64,000 bases of DNA from JAJDZL01 sp965221175 (GTDB lineage Bacteria; Pseudomonadota; Gammaproteobacteria; Arenicellales; JAJDZL01): assembly GCA_965221175.1 (NCBI GenBank), contig OZ244867.1, forward strand, positions 496,001-560,000, in the 5' to 3' direction. Shown piece after piece: positions 53,059-62,386 of the stretch. Every line of letters begins with the position of its first letter. Position 1 is the stretch's first letter. The position numbers and the translations under genes were made by a program. Under the pieces are notes generated by a model. It was not told the origin of the DNA, made no database searches, and worked only from the letters and a program-made list of their open reading frames with translations.

Positions 53059-54849
53059 ATGGGCATCAGTTCCTATAAGGTCATTGACCACACCTACGAT
53101 GTAGTGATTGTTGGTGCTGGCGGCGCCGGTTTAAGAGCAACATTTGGCGCTGCATTCGAAAATCTATCGACCGCCTGCATCACAAAAGTTTTTCCCACTC
53201 GCAGCCATACGGTCGCTGCACAAGGTGGAATCAGCGCAGCCTTGGGAAATATGAGCGAAGATGATTGGCGGTGGCACATGTACGACACGGTCAAGGGCTC
53301 TGATTGGCTTGGAGACCAGGATGCGATCGAATATATGTGTAGAGAAGCTCCGGATGCGGTCGTCGAGCTCGAACACTATGGAGTGCCATTCTCCAGAACG
53401 GAAGACGGACGAATCTACCAGCGTGCCTTTGGCGGGATGACTACACACTTTGGAGAAGGGCAGGCGATGAGAACTTGTGCGGCTGCAGACCGAACCGGAC
53501 ATGCAATTCTGCACACTCTATATCAGCAGGCGTTGAAACACCGAGCTGAATTTTACATTGAATATTTTGCACTGGATTTGCTGATGCACGAGGGAGAATG
53601 CCGCGGAGTTTTAGCATGGTGCCTGGAAGATGGTACGCTACATCGGTTTCAGTCGAAAATCGTAATTCTGGCAACCGGAGGATACGGACGAGCCTATTTT
53701 TCCTGTACTTCCGCTCACACGTGTACTGGCGATGGAAATGCCATGGCGCTTCGTTCAGGGGTTCCACTGCAAGACATGGAGTTCGTACAGTTTCATCCAA
53801 CAGGCATCTATGGTTCGGGTTGCCTGATTACTGAAGGTGCCAGAGGTGAGGGCGGTTATTTAACCAATTCTGACGGTGAGCGTTTTATGGAACGCTATGC
53901 TCCGAATGCCAAGGATCTCGCTTCACGAGATGTGGTTAGCCGTTCAATGACGATGGAAATTAACGCCGGGCGCGGGGTAGGTGCGGAAGCCGATCATATC
54001 TATCTTCATCTTGAACATCTAGGACCTGAAGTTATTCAGGAAAGACTTCCAGGAATTACCGAAACTGCAAAAATATTTGCAGGTGTGGATGCAACCGAGA
54101 CACCAATTCCGGTCATACCCACAGTACACTACAACATGGGCGGAATTCCGACAAATCATCGAGCGGAAGTGGTTACCCGCAGAAGCGGTGATAACGATTA
54201 TGTTATTCCGGGATTGATGGCAATTGGGGAAACCGGCTGCGTATCGGTTCATGGTGCAAATCGACTTGGTTCCAATTCCTTGCTGGATCTCGTTGTGTTT
54301 GGGCGGGCGGCGGCGCTGCGAGCCAAACAGCTGGTTAAATTGAACGAAGGAAGACGATCACTGCCGAGAAATATCGAAGCAAGAGCGATTGATCATTTCG
54401 ATCGATTCCGATACAGTTCGGGAGACTCCAGAACCTCAGAAATTCGTTTGCAGATGCAAAGAACGATGCAGAAGCATTGTGCAGTTTTCCGTACCCAGGA
54501 ACTGCTTGATGAAGGCATAGAGAAAGTGATCGACGTCTGGAACAGTATGGAAGATATCGGTGTTACCGACCGTTCGTTAATCTGGAATACAGACCTTGTG
54601 GAAACGCTTGAACTAGATAATCTTGTTCGTCAGGCGCTGACAACGATAGTTGCTGCAGCCAATAGAAAAGAGAGCAGAGGTGCACATGCAAGAGAAGATT
54701 ATTCCGAGCGGGACGACAACAACTGGATGAAGCATACATTGTCATGGCTCGGTGACAATGGAGAGGTAAATCTGGAATATCGTCCAGTGCATTTGTATAC
54801 ACTGACAGACGACGTTGATTTTGTTGCACCAAAAGCTCGGGTTTATTGA
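53059..54849 (+). CDS. sdhA: Succinate dehydrogenase flavoprotein subunit
   Basis: Catalytic subunit: oxidises succinate to fumarate with covalently bound FAD. 596 residues. FAD motif VGAGGAGLRA; His50 in TRSHTVAAQGGIS is the covalent FAD site; FHPTGIYGSGCLITEGARGE holds substrate-binding residues. SYKVIDHTYDVVIVGAG and WRWHMYDTVKGSDWLGDQDA resemble alphaproteobacterial and mitochondrial SdhA closely. Flavinylation would be aided by the SdhE encoded three genes on. Confidence 0.97.
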   Translation: MGISSYKVIDHTYDVVIVGAGGAGLRATFGAAFENLSTACITKVFPTRSHTVAAQGGISAALGNMSEDDWRWHMYDTVKGSDWLGDQDAIEYMCREAPDAVVELEHYGVPFSRTEDGRIYQRAFGGMTTHFGEGQAMRTCAAADRTGHAILHTLYQQALKHRAEFYIEYFALDLLMHEGECRGVLAWCLEDGTLHRFQSKIVILATGGYGRAYFSCTSAHTCTGDGNAMALRSGVPLQDMEFVQFHPTGIYGSGCLITEGARGEGGYLTNSDGERFMERYAPNAKDLASRDVVSRSMTMEINAGRGVGAEADHIYLHLEHLGPEVIQERLPGITETAKIFAGVDATETPIPVIPTVHYNMGGIPTNHRAEVVTRRSGDNDYVIPGLMAIGETGCVSVHGANRLGSNSLLDLVVFGRAAALRAKQLVKLNEGRRSLPRNIEARAIDHFDRFRYSSGDSRTSEIRLQMQRTMQKHCAVFRTQELLDEGIEKVIDVWNSMEDIGVTDRSLIWNTDLVETLELDNLVRQALTTIVAAANRKESRGAHAREDYSERDDNNWMKHTLSWLGDNGEVNLEYRPVHLYTLTDDVDFVAPKARVY

Positions 54850-54867
54850 ATTTACTGGTACTGGATC

Positions 54868-55647
54868 GTGGCACAACTCCGTCTCCCGAAGAACTCAACC
54901 GTAACACAGGGCAAAAATTTTCCTTTGCCAAAGCCAGCCAGCCGCTCAAGGCTGTTTAAGATTTATCGCTGGAACCCTGAAAACGAAGAATCTCCTAGTC
55001 TGGATACATATGAGCTGGATTTGGATGACTGCGGCCGGATGGTGTTGGACGCTCTGATCAAAATAAAGAATGACGTAGATTCAACGCTGACGTTTCGACG
55101 ATCCTGTAGGGAGGGAATCTGCGGCTCCTGTGCGATGAACATTGATGGCACCAACACGCTTGCATGTATCAAGCCTATTGAAGAAATTAGATCGACGGTG
55201 AAGATCTATCCGTTGCCGCATCTACCAGTCGTCAAGGACCTGGTTCCAGACCTCACTCATTTTTATGCTCAGTATGCTTCTATTAAACCGTGGCTGCAAA
55301 AGCAGTCACCACCATCTGCGAGTCGGGAGAATTTGCAGTCAGTTGATGAACGTGCGAAACTGGACGGTCTGTACGAATGCATTTTGTGCGCCTGCTGCTC
55401 GACCAGCTGTCCGAGTTACTGGTGGAATAGCGATCGATACCTGGGACCTGCAGTTCTGCTGCAGGCATATCGCTGGATTTCAGACAGTCGCGATGAAGCC
55501 ATCGGCGAGCGTCTTGATGAACTTCAGGACCCGTTTCGCCTTTACCGCTGTCATACCATCATGAACTGCACAAATACGTGTCCGAAGCATCTAAACCCAG
55601 GCAAGTCGATTGCCGAAATCAAAAAACTGCTGGCAATACGAAAGTGA
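54868..55647 (+). CDS. sdhB: Succinate dehydrogenase iron-sulfur subunit
   Basis: Carries electrons from FAD to ubiquinone through 2Fe-2S, 4Fe-4S and 3Fe-4S clusters. 259 residues. Cluster cysteines: SCREGICGSCAMN (2Fe-2S), CILCACCSTSCPSYWW and CHTIMNCTNTCPKHLNP (4Fe-4S and 3Fe-4S). IYPLPHLPVVKDLVPDLTHF and the AQLRLPKNS start match the alphaproteobacterial/mitochondrial type. GTG start at 54868. Confidence 0.97.
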   Translation: MAQLRLPKNSTVTQGKNFPLPKPASRSRLFKIYRWNPENEESPSLDTYELDLDDCGRMVLDALIKIKNDVDSTLTFRRSCREGICGSCAMNIDGTNTLACIKPIEEIRSTVKIYPLPHLPVVKDLVPDLTHFYAQYASIKPWLQKQSPPSASRENLQSVDERAKLDGLYECILCACCSTSCPSYWWNSDRYLGPAVLLQAYRWISDSRDEAIGERLDELQDPFRLYRCHTIMNCTNTCPKHLNPGKSIAEIKKLLAIRK

Positions 55648-55916
55648 CGAATGAATTTGTTAGCGACCGCGAAGAAAAGAATCGTGTACTCTGGCGTTGC
55701 CGCCAAGGCACTCGAGAGTTGGATTTATTGCTCTACGGGTATGTCGATCAACACTACGAATCGCTGTCTCGTGACGAACGGTCGGAAATGCAGCAACTTC
55801 TAGAGCACAATAGCAACCAGCTTAGCGACTGGTTGCTGTATGGAGAGAATTCTAGTGCTGAGTCACTCAAACAGCTAATCACAAAGATCCGCAACCATTA
55901 CATCTATACAGCCTGA
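55644..55916 (+). CDS. sdhE: FAD assembly factor SdhE
   Basis: Small protein helping covalent attachment of FAD to SdhA (homologue of SDHAF2/Sdh5). About 90 residues. The core WRCRQGTRELDLLL corresponds to the family WRxRRGxxELD motif; RG is replaced by QG but the E-L-D is kept. GTG 55644 is chosen because it overlaps the sdhB stop (GTGA); the frame is open further up within sdhB. Fifth gene of the sdh operon, 12 bases before maeA. Confidence 0.88.
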   Translation: MTNEFVSDREEKNRVLWRCRQGTRELDLLLYGYVDQHYESLSRDERSEMQQLLEHNSNQLSDWLLYGENSSAESLKQLITKIRNHYIYTA

Positions 55917-55928
55917 TCGAGATTCCAT

Positions 55929-57596
55929 ATGCCTGTATCCAACATACCCGACACCCTACAACGGGGTCGATTGCTTCTTGAATTGCCTAAACTGAACAAA
56001 GGTACGGCATTTACCCGCGAAGAGCGGGTTGAACTCGGTCTGCTCGGGATGATTCCCTATGGCGAAGAATCACTCGATTCTCAAATCGAGCGAGCCTATC
56101 AGGCATATTCCAATAAGGAATCCAATTTAGAAAAACACATTTATCTGCGTCAGTTGCAAGATTTGAACGAAGTGCTGTTCTTTAAACTGATCATCTGCTA
56201 TGCATCTGAAATGTTACCAGTCCTCTACACACCCACTGTGGGCGATGCGTGCGAGCATTTTTCTGAGATATATCGAAAGCCGCACGGACTTTTCCTGAAT
56301 TATCCAGAAAGGGAATTCATTGATGACATTCTGTCGAATATTTCCCATGAATCAGTAGAAGTGATTGTCGTAACGGACGGTGAGGCCATTTTGGGAATCG
56401 GTGATCAAGGCGTAGGGGGGATGGGTATTCCGATCGGTAAGCTGAGCTTGTATTCCGCACTTGGGGGAATCAATCCCAAAGTTGCACTTCCTATCGTGCT
56501 GGACGTCGGTACCAATAATCAACAGTTGCTGAATGACCCGCTTTATGTCGGCTGGAAAAATGAACGAATACGCGGGCAGGAATATGATGATTTCGTCGAA
56601 CTTGTACTGACTTCAATTCACCGAAAGTGGCCTGATGCCGTCATTCAGTTTGAAGATTTTGGCACCTTGAATTCTCAACGGCTGCTCGACGAGTACATTC
56701 AACGCATTTGCTGTTTCAACGATGACATTCAAGGCACTGCCGCGATCACTGTAGGTTGCCTCATTGCCGCTTGCAGAGTGACTGGAATATCACCGAAAGC
56801 CTCGACAATTGTGATTGCCGGAGCTGGAGCAGCAGGCAGTGGCATCGCCAAGGGGTGTGTCTCGGCCATGGTGGCTTCCGGACTGGATTATGAAACTGCG
56901 CGCCGCAGGATATACATGCTCAATCGAGACGGGCTGATACACAGCGGTTCAAATCGGATGCGTCCGTATCAGAAACCCTTCGTGCGTGAGCTATCAGAAC
57001 TCACCGATTGGAAAGGCGACTATCAGTTGCTGGATACGGTTCGCAATGTGCGTCCAAATGTGCTGATCGGAGTCAGTGGGCAAAACGGATTTTTCTCTGA
57101 GCAAATCGTACGGGAAATGGCGGCTCACGCAGAACGGCCGTGCATATTTCCGCTATCGAATCCCACCTCTAAAATTGAAGCGGTTCCAGAAGACCTGTTA
57201 CGATGGACCGATGGACGGGCAGTGGTCGCGACTGGCAGTCCCTTCGACCCAGTAAGCTATGGCGGAGTGGAGCATGATATTGCTCAGTGCAATAATGCTT
57301 ATGCCTTTCCTGGTATTGGACTCGGTTTGATCGCTGTGAAAGCACGCCGAGTGACAGATGAAATGTTTACTGCGGTGGCACACGTCATTGGCAGCGCTCA
57401 ACCCGATGTTCACACTCCCGGCAGTTCCCTGCTGCCGCCATTGGGTGATGTTCGCTCACTTAGTCGAGAAATTGCCATTGCCGTGGCTAAAATTGCCGTT
57501 GAGCAGGGCCTGAGTGGGGTAGCAAACGATAAATCAGTCGAACAGCTGGTAGACGATAAAATATGGAATCCGGGCTATCAGAATGACGTTCAATAG
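55929..57596 (+). CDS. maeA: NAD-dependent malic enzyme
   Basis: Oxidative decarboxylation of malate to pyruvate. 555 residues, the long MaeA/SfcA form. LPVLYTPTVGDACEHFS, TDGEAILGIGDQGVGGMGI, the metal-binding FEDFG and the NAD motif AGAGAAGSGIA are typical. It follows sdhE closely and may be co-transcribed with the sdh operon, linking the TCA cycle to pyruvate. Convergent with nadB, 9 bases away. Confidence 0.96.
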   Translation: MPVSNIPDTLQRGRLLLELPKLNKGTAFTREERVELGLLGMIPYGEESLDSQIERAYQAYSNKESNLEKHIYLRQLQDLNEVLFFKLIICYASEMLPVLYTPTVGDACEHFSEIYRKPHGLFLNYPEREFIDDILSNISHESVEVIVVTDGEAILGIGDQGVGGMGIPIGKLSLYSALGGINPKVALPIVLDVGTNNQQLLNDPLYVGWKNERIRGQEYDDFVELVLTSIHRKWPDAVIQFEDFGTLNSQRLLDEYIQRICCFNDDIQGTAAITVGCLIAACRVTGISPKASTIVIAGAGAAGSGIAKGCVSAMVASGLDYETARRRIYMLNRDGLIHSGSNRMRPYQKPFVRELSELTDWKGDYQLLDTVRNVRPNVLIGVSGQNGFFSEQIVREMAAHAERPCIFPLSNPTSKIEAVPEDLLRWTDGRAVVATGSPFDPVSYGGVEHDIAQCNNAYAFPGIGLGLIAVKARRVTDEMFTAVAHVIGSAQPDVHTPGSSLLPPLGDVRSLSREIAIAVAKIAVEQGLSGVANDKSVEQLVDDKIWNPGYQNDVQ

Positions 57597-57605
57597 AACG
57601 AACCG

Positions 57606-59225
57606 TCAAGGTTCATCTGAAGATTTTGGCTGCAGAATCGTGTCCGCCGCTTTTCCTCTGCTTGTGTGTGGGTAATCCAGCACGAAGTGCAATCCTCTGC
57701 TTTCGTGCCTCTCTAGTGCACAACGTACAATCAATTCCGCGACTTGTACAAGGTTTCTTAGCTCGATTAAATCTCGATTGACTCGAAATTGACTATAAAA
57801 ATCTCTTACTTCTTCATTTAACATCTTGACCCGCCTTAGTGCGCGAGAAAGACGTTTCTGCGTGCGGACGATGCCGACGTAGTCCCACATAAATCTTCTC
57901 AGTTCGTCCCAGTTGTGAGACACCACGATCAGTTCATCGGAATCGGTCACACGGCTTTCATCCCATTCTGGAATTTGGTTGGCTCTAAGGTCTGACTGGG
58001 GTCGCTGTTCGCTGATATCGCGAAACGCCGCGTGGGCATACACGATGCACTCCAGCAAAGAGTTGCTGGCCAGTCTGTTAGCGCCATGTAGACCAGTGCT
58101 CGCACTCTCACCGATACAGTACAAGCCAGGTAGATCAGTGCGCCCTCTATGGTCTACGATGACTCCACCGCAGGTGTAGTGCGCTGCAGGGACAACGGGT
58201 ACCGGTTCTTTCGAGATGTCGATGCCGAATTCCAGACATTTCTTGAAGATGTTTGGAAAGTGAGTGTGCAGGAATTCCGGCGACTTCATGGTGATATCGA
58301 GGAACACGCAATCAAAGCCTCCGGCTTTCATTTCATGATCGATGGCGCGGGCTACGATGTCACGCGGTGCCAATTCCTGTCGCTCGTCATACTTGTGCAT
58401 AAAGCTCGTTGAATCAGGCAAGATCAGTTTACCGCCTTCTCCCCGTACCGCTTCTGAAATCAAGAACGACTTCGCATGCGGGTGGTACAAACACGTTGGA
58501 TGGAATTGCACGAATTCCATATTTGCGACCTTGCAGCCTGCTCGCCATGCCATTGCAATTCCGTCGCCTGTTGATGTATCTGGATTGCTGGTATATAGAT
58601 AAGACTTGGAAGCTCCTCCGGTGGCCAGAACCACTGCATCAGATATGATCGTGACCACCTGCTCATTTTTCATATCCAAGGCATAGACGCCAAGGCATCG
58701 ATTGCTCGATGGAAATTTCAGTTTAGTTTTTGTAATTAATTCGATGCCGATGAAATTTTCATAAACGGTTATGTTCTGGTGGGAGCGAATTCTAGCTTCG
58801 AGGGTGGATTCCACATTTCTCCCGGTAGCGTCAGCCGAGTGAATTACGCGACGGACACTGTGGCCGCCTTCTTTAGTCAAGTGGAACTCATCCGATTGGC
58901 TGGAACCGCGGTTTCGTCGGCTGAACGCAACTCCATTTTCAATTAGCCACTCTATCGATTCAGGACCTTGACTTATGACGAATTCGACTGTTTCACGATC
59001 ACACAATCCGACACCGGCGTTCAGGGTGTCCTGAACATGTGATTCAAAAGAGTCGTTCAGGTCCCAAACTGCTGCAATTCCTCCCTGAGCATAGTAGCTT
59101 GAATTTTCAGCCAGAGCCTCCTTAGTGATGACGACGACCTGAAATCCAGCATTGGCACACTTGAGTGCTGTGGTCAGACCTGAAAGTCCACTGCCGAGTA
59201 TTGCGATTTGAAATTCTTTGTGCAT
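57606..59225 (-). CDS. nadB: L-aspartate oxidase
   Basis: First step of de novo NAD synthesis: aspartate to iminoaspartate, FAD-dependent. 539 residues. FAD motif LGSGLSGLTTAL at the N-terminus, SSYYAQGGIAAV and the FVQFHPTCLYHP / ISEAVRGEGG active-site segments shared with SdhA are present. Divergent from the rpoE cluster, as in E. coli and Pseudomonas. Confidence 0.96.
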   Translation of the reverse strand: MHKEFQIAILGSGLSGLTTALKCANAGFQVVVITKEALAENSSYYAQGGIAAVWDLNDSFESHVQDTLNAGVGLCDRETVEFVISQGPESIEWLIENGVAFSRRNRGSSQSDEFHLTKEGGHSVRRVIHSADATGRNVESTLEARIRSHQNITVYENFIGIELITKTKLKFPSSNRCLGVYALDMKNEQVVTIISDAVVLATGGASKSYLYTSNPDTSTGDGIAMAWRAGCKVANMEFVQFHPTCLYHPHAKSFLISEAVRGEGGKLILPDSTSFMHKYDERQELAPRDIVARAIDHEMKAGGFDCVFLDITMKSPEFLHTHFPNIFKKCLEFGIDISKEPVPVVPAAHYTCGGVIVDHRGRTDLPGLYCIGESASTGLHGANRLASNSLLECIVYAHAAFRDISEQRPQSDLRANQIPEWDESRVTDSDELIVVSHNWDELRRFMWDYVGIVRTQKRLSRALRRVKMLNEEVRDFYSQFRVNRDLIELRNLVQVAELIVRCALERHESRGLHFVLDYPHTSRGKAADTILQPKSSDEP

Positions 59226-59333
59226 GGTAAGTAGGAATTCATACAGTTCCAGTCATTCATTAGAATAGTATTGAGAGAATTATATAGATAAGCAAAATTC
59301 ATTGAAAACAACAGTTTATCGAATGGAGGTAAT
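59226..59333. other. nadB / rpoE divergent region, nadB-proximal part
   Basis: AT-rich noncoding DNA upstream of nadB (reading leftward). Promoter boxes not assigned. The rest of this ~390-base region holds a possible small gene and a sigma-E promoter, listed separately. Confidence 0.3.
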
Positions 59334-59414
59334 ATGCGAATAAAACTAATGACAAATTACCACGACGGGAAGAGGCACCAATGGTATCTCCGTAATCCAT
59401 GGGAGCCCTGGTGA
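59334..59414 (+). CDS. Possible 26-residue small protein
   Basis: ATG at 59334 is preceded by a strong GGAGGT ribosome site (59325-59330), and the frame runs 26 codons to TGA. The product is basic and tryptophan-rich (Trp17, 23 and 26), ending NPWEPW. No family recognised. It lies between nadB and the rpoE promoter on the rpoE strand. It may be a real small protein, a leader peptide or chance; the ribosome site is the main support. Confidence 0.3.
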   Translation: MRIKLMTNYHDGKRHQWYLRNPWEPW

Positions 59415-59545
59415 ATCTGTGCAGAGCGTAGTGTTTGAAATGACAGTCAACACTTAATTGGCCGTAGTGTTTTCCTGCTAAACATATTCTAAATGTACAA
59501 TTGTCAGAATATGACTCCCCCAATTTATTGGAGCTGCGTAGAATA

Positions 59546-59572
59546 GAACTTTAACGGGTGTTCGTTGTCTAA
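59546..59572 (+). promoter_or_regulatory. Sigma-E type promoter of rpoE (autoregulation)
   Basis: GAACTT (59546-59551), 15 bases, then GTCTAA (59567-59572). This matches the E. coli sigma-E consensus GGAACTT-N15-GTCTAA almost perfectly. Its place about 45 bases before rpoE implies that the sigma factor drives its own operon, as in E. coli. Confidence 0.75.
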
Positions 59573-59616
59573 ATTGAAAGATTGGACATACGGATGCCCA
59601 CTTGGACAGTGAGGCA

Positions 59617-60276
59617 ATGACGGAAGACAGGACGGCAATTCCAAAAGATGCAACAGAAGAGTTACTCTTGGAATGGGCAAAGGAAGGCCACAACGGTGCT
59701 TTTGAAGCACTGGTGACTATCAACATGCAGGATATTGTGAAAGCTGCTAGAAAATTTGTCTATCAATACGGATTGCCTGACAGTGATTATGAAGATGTAG
59801 TTCAAATAGTGTTATTAAACGCATGGACAAACATTGGTAGTTTTAGAGGTGAAAGCAAACTTTCTACATGGGCATTCACGATTGCGAGAAATACAGCGCT
59901 AAATCTACTGGACAAGCAAAATAGAACACCAGGTGCGAGGCCTAGAGACATTCCAGAGCACGAAATTGGTGACGGAGGATTTCAAGACGAAGGAGAAGGC
60001 AAATACCCCCTGCCTCCAGGCCTAACAGACTATGAAGATCCTCAGAGCATATTTGATGGAAAAGTGAAAGTACACGAAATGATGAGCTATATCGACCGTT
60101 TACCGGACGAACTACGCATAACGATCAACCTCAGGCAAAGAGATCAGTTGAGTTATCAAGAAATTGCGACACGTACGGAGACCAATGTCAATACGGTAAA
60201 AACTCGTATTCACAGGGGTAGAAAATATATAGACAAAATGCGTCAAGAATCGAATTCAAAAAACTTGATCGACTAG
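59617..60276 (+). CDS. rpoE: Envelope stress ECF sigma factor RpoE (AlgU)
   Basis: ECF sigma factor directing the envelope stress response; held by RseA at the inner membrane. About 219 residues. Region 2 is around YEDVVQIVLLNAWTNI and FRGESKLSTWAFTIARN. Region 4 helix-turn-helix is around LSYQEIATRTETNVNTVKTR. Slightly longer than E. coli RpoE (191), with an acidic/proline linker (GDGGFQDEGEGKYPLPPG) between regions. ATG 59617 is preferred to TTG 59602. Followed by rseA and rseB; nadB is divergent. Confidence 0.92.
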   Translation: MTEDRTAIPKDATEELLLEWAKEGHNGAFEALVTINMQDIVKAARKFVYQYGLPDSDYEDVVQIVLLNAWTNIGSFRGESKLSTWAFTIARNTALNLLDKQNRTPGARPRDIPEHEIGDGGFQDEGEGKYPLPPGLTDYEDPQSIFDGKVKVHEMMSYIDRLPDELRITINLRQRDQLSYQEIATRTETNVNTVKTRIHRGRKYIDKMRQESNSKNLID

Positions 60277-60284
60277 AAAAATTT

Positions 60285-60857
60285 ATGACTATAGAACTAT
60301 CAGCATTGATGGACGGTGAAGTAAGCGCAGAAGAGCATGAGCATCTCCTGAAAAAACTCTGTAACGATAAATCGCTGTTACGCACTTGGGAACAATATCA
60401 TTTTGTTGATTTTGCTGCTCGCGGGGAGTGTTCGGAATCAGATTTGAGAACGGCGTTTGCAGCTAAAACGCAGGTAATGAGAGCCATTAGTTCTGAATCC
60501 GATCGAAGACTCAAACCCAGTACAAAATCTTCTGCTGTTGCAGAATTGATCAAACTAAAAATTTCCTCGTGGCTCGGTGCTATGGGTTTAGGTGCAGCCA
60601 TCGCTGTTGCTGCAAGTGGCGGATTTATTGTGTATTCCGGTCTATTTGATGAGGTGCTGCCCACGGCACAACTTCAGAAATCCTCAATAACCGTTGCGGC
60701 CTCAACCAAATGGACTTCAGACGGTAATGAAGAAATAAGCGATAAAGAAATACAAAAATTGAACGAAAATTTGCTAGCTCATTCTCAGAGTCAGAGCCTA
60801 GTTTATGCTGCCAATTTATATGCGCATCTACCTCAACTAGCCTCTCAAGACCCCTAA
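60285..60857 (+). CDS. rseA: Anti-sigma factor RseA (MucA)
   Basis: Single-pass inner-membrane anti-sigma factor. 190 residues: cytoplasmic sigma-binding domain (ELSALMDGEVSAEEHEHLL, WEQYHFVDFAARGE), one membrane helix (WLGAMGLGAAIAVAASGGFIVY, about 94-115), and a periplasmic tail ending with LNENLLAHSQSQ, as in MucA. Degraded in turn by DegS-type protease and RseP (also in this window). Nine bases after rpoE. Confidence 0.9.
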   Translation: MTIELSALMDGEVSAEEHEHLLKKLCNDKSLLRTWEQYHFVDFAARGECSESDLRTAFAAKTQVMRAISSESDRRLKPSTKSSAVAELIKLKISSWLGAMGLGAAIAVAASGGFIVYSGLFDEVLPTAQLQKSSITVAASTKWTSDGNEEISDKEIQKLNENLLAHSQSQSLVYAANLYAHLPQLASQDP

Positions 60858-60872
60858 TACTGACTAGCTGAT

Positions 60873-61886
60873 TTGAAAGTCAAAGTGAATCTCTCTTTAT
60901 CCCCGATCAGTGCTGGTCGCGTCATTAGCCAGTTTGTGACTGCAGTGTTGTTGCTCACATTGCCAGCAATGCCGGCAATTGCACAATCGATGGAACAATT
61001 ATTTGACCAAATCAATACCTCTGCAAATACAACTAGCTATAAGGGAACGCTCACCTATTCTCATGGTGCACACACCGAAGCAATGCAGGTATTTCGAGCG
61101 GTTGACGATCAAGGTTTTCGTGAACGAATTTATGCGCTAACCGGGACTCCATCGGAGATTGTCCGAACTAACAAGGCAGTTTGGTGTTATTTCCCAGATC
61201 GAAGAGAAGGTTTCTATAAAGCCACAAATGAGAAACTCTATCGAATTTCAGATTTGCAGTTAGTTCAGGTTGGTGAACTTCGCAAGTACTATTCAATGCA
61301 GAATCGCGGGCAAGATCGGATTGCGAACCGTTTGACGAAGCGTGTATTGCTTGCGCCAAAAGACGCGTTTCGTTATGGCCATGAAATGTGGATAGATGAA
61401 GAAACAGGATTGCTGCTACGCTCGGACTTGCTAGAAACAGATGCTGGCATTATTGATAGTTACATGTTCGTAGAAATAACCCTAGACGCAGAGATCAGTG
61501 ATTCTGATCTTCAGCCATCGCTTTCGTCTTCTAACGCTAATTTCGCATGGGGATTTTCATTACCTGATGACAGTCCGATGACAGCAGATGATGAGTTGCG
61601 ATGGGCAGTCAAGTCTGTTCCAGACGGGTTCAAGAAAGTTAAACATGTACGCAGCACTTCCTATAATTCTATGACGGAACAGATAATTTTCTCGGACAAT
61701 CTAGCGACGGTTTCTTTGTTCATCCAGAAACAGGACGAAAATGAAAACGGATTTGTGGGATTTAGTAGGCTCGGTTCCGTGAATGCCTATGGGAGAATCA
61801 TCAATGGCTTTCATGTCATTGTAATGGGGGATGTACCGGCGAAAACAGTCAGCGTGATAGGGAATTCGGTTATTTTCAAACACTAA
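60873..61886 (+). CDS. rseB: Sigma-E regulatory protein RseB (MucB)
   Basis: Periplasmic protein that shields RseA from the first protease cut until off-pathway LPS or lipoproteins displace it. 337 residues: signal peptide (VTAVLLLTLPAMPAIAQ), a large lipoprotein-like domain (SYKGTLTYSHG, VWCYFPDRREGFY), and a smaller C-terminal domain (FSDNLATVSLFIQK). TTG start at 60873. rseC/mucC and mucD do not follow. Confidence 0.9.
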   Translation: MKVKVNLSLSPISAGRVISQFVTAVLLLTLPAMPAIAQSMEQLFDQINTSANTTSYKGTLTYSHGAHTEAMQVFRAVDDQGFRERIYALTGTPSEIVRTNKAVWCYFPDRREGFYKATNEKLYRISDLQLVQVGELRKYYSMQNRGQDRIANRLTKRVLLAPKDAFRYGHEMWIDEETGLLLRSDLLETDAGIIDSYMFVEITLDAEISDSDLQPSLSSSNANFAWGFSLPDDSPMTADDELRWAVKSVPDGFKKVKHVRSTSYNSMTEQIIFSDNLATVSLFIQKQDENENGFVGFSRLGSVNAYGRIINGFHVIVMGDVPAKTVSVIGNSVIFKH

Positions 61887-62386
61887 ATTCAATTGTGGAT
61901 GTAGTTTTTTCGGTTCAATCAATTTACGGCTTCATCATGGGATTTCTCGAAGGTTTGACGTAATTCAACCGCTAGTGGATTCATTGAGTTTGAATTTCAG
62001 TTGAATCATTCACCTAACTGATCAACTGAGCTAGCGTCTATCGAAGTGCCTTTTGTTTCAAAACATGCGGCATTGAAATTCAACTGCCTGCTATATAATT
62101 CTTTTCAATATTTATCCTCAAGGATGAGGAGAGCGGGACGTGAATGTAGCGAGATAGACTAATCGGCAAAGCGTCAATTTGATACTGAATTTGCAGTAGT
62201 TCAGTTTGTAAATCCCCACAAGAGTGAATTCGTATGTTCTCAGAAATTTCCTATGCGTTTGTTCGTAAAATTAGTATCGTTCCTGCGCTATCCGGTCTTT
62301 CTAGCATCTGCTGAGCGACAGGAGTTTCTGTTTCTCTTTATTTCAAATTTCTGTGAACCCGTCAGAAGCCAAAGATTGCATTTCGT
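61887..62386. other. Intergenic region where rseC/mucD/lepA would be expected
   Basis: About 500 bases with no recognised gene. A TTGAAA (62073-62078) and TATAAT (62094-62099) pair with a short 15-base spacer may be the lepB promoter, giving a leader of roughly 280 bases with a CCTC/GAGG hairpin near 62116-62130. A 49-codon frame from ATG 62253 overlaps the lepB start but has no ribosome site. No trace of rseC, mucD or lepA was seen. Confidence 0.4.
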
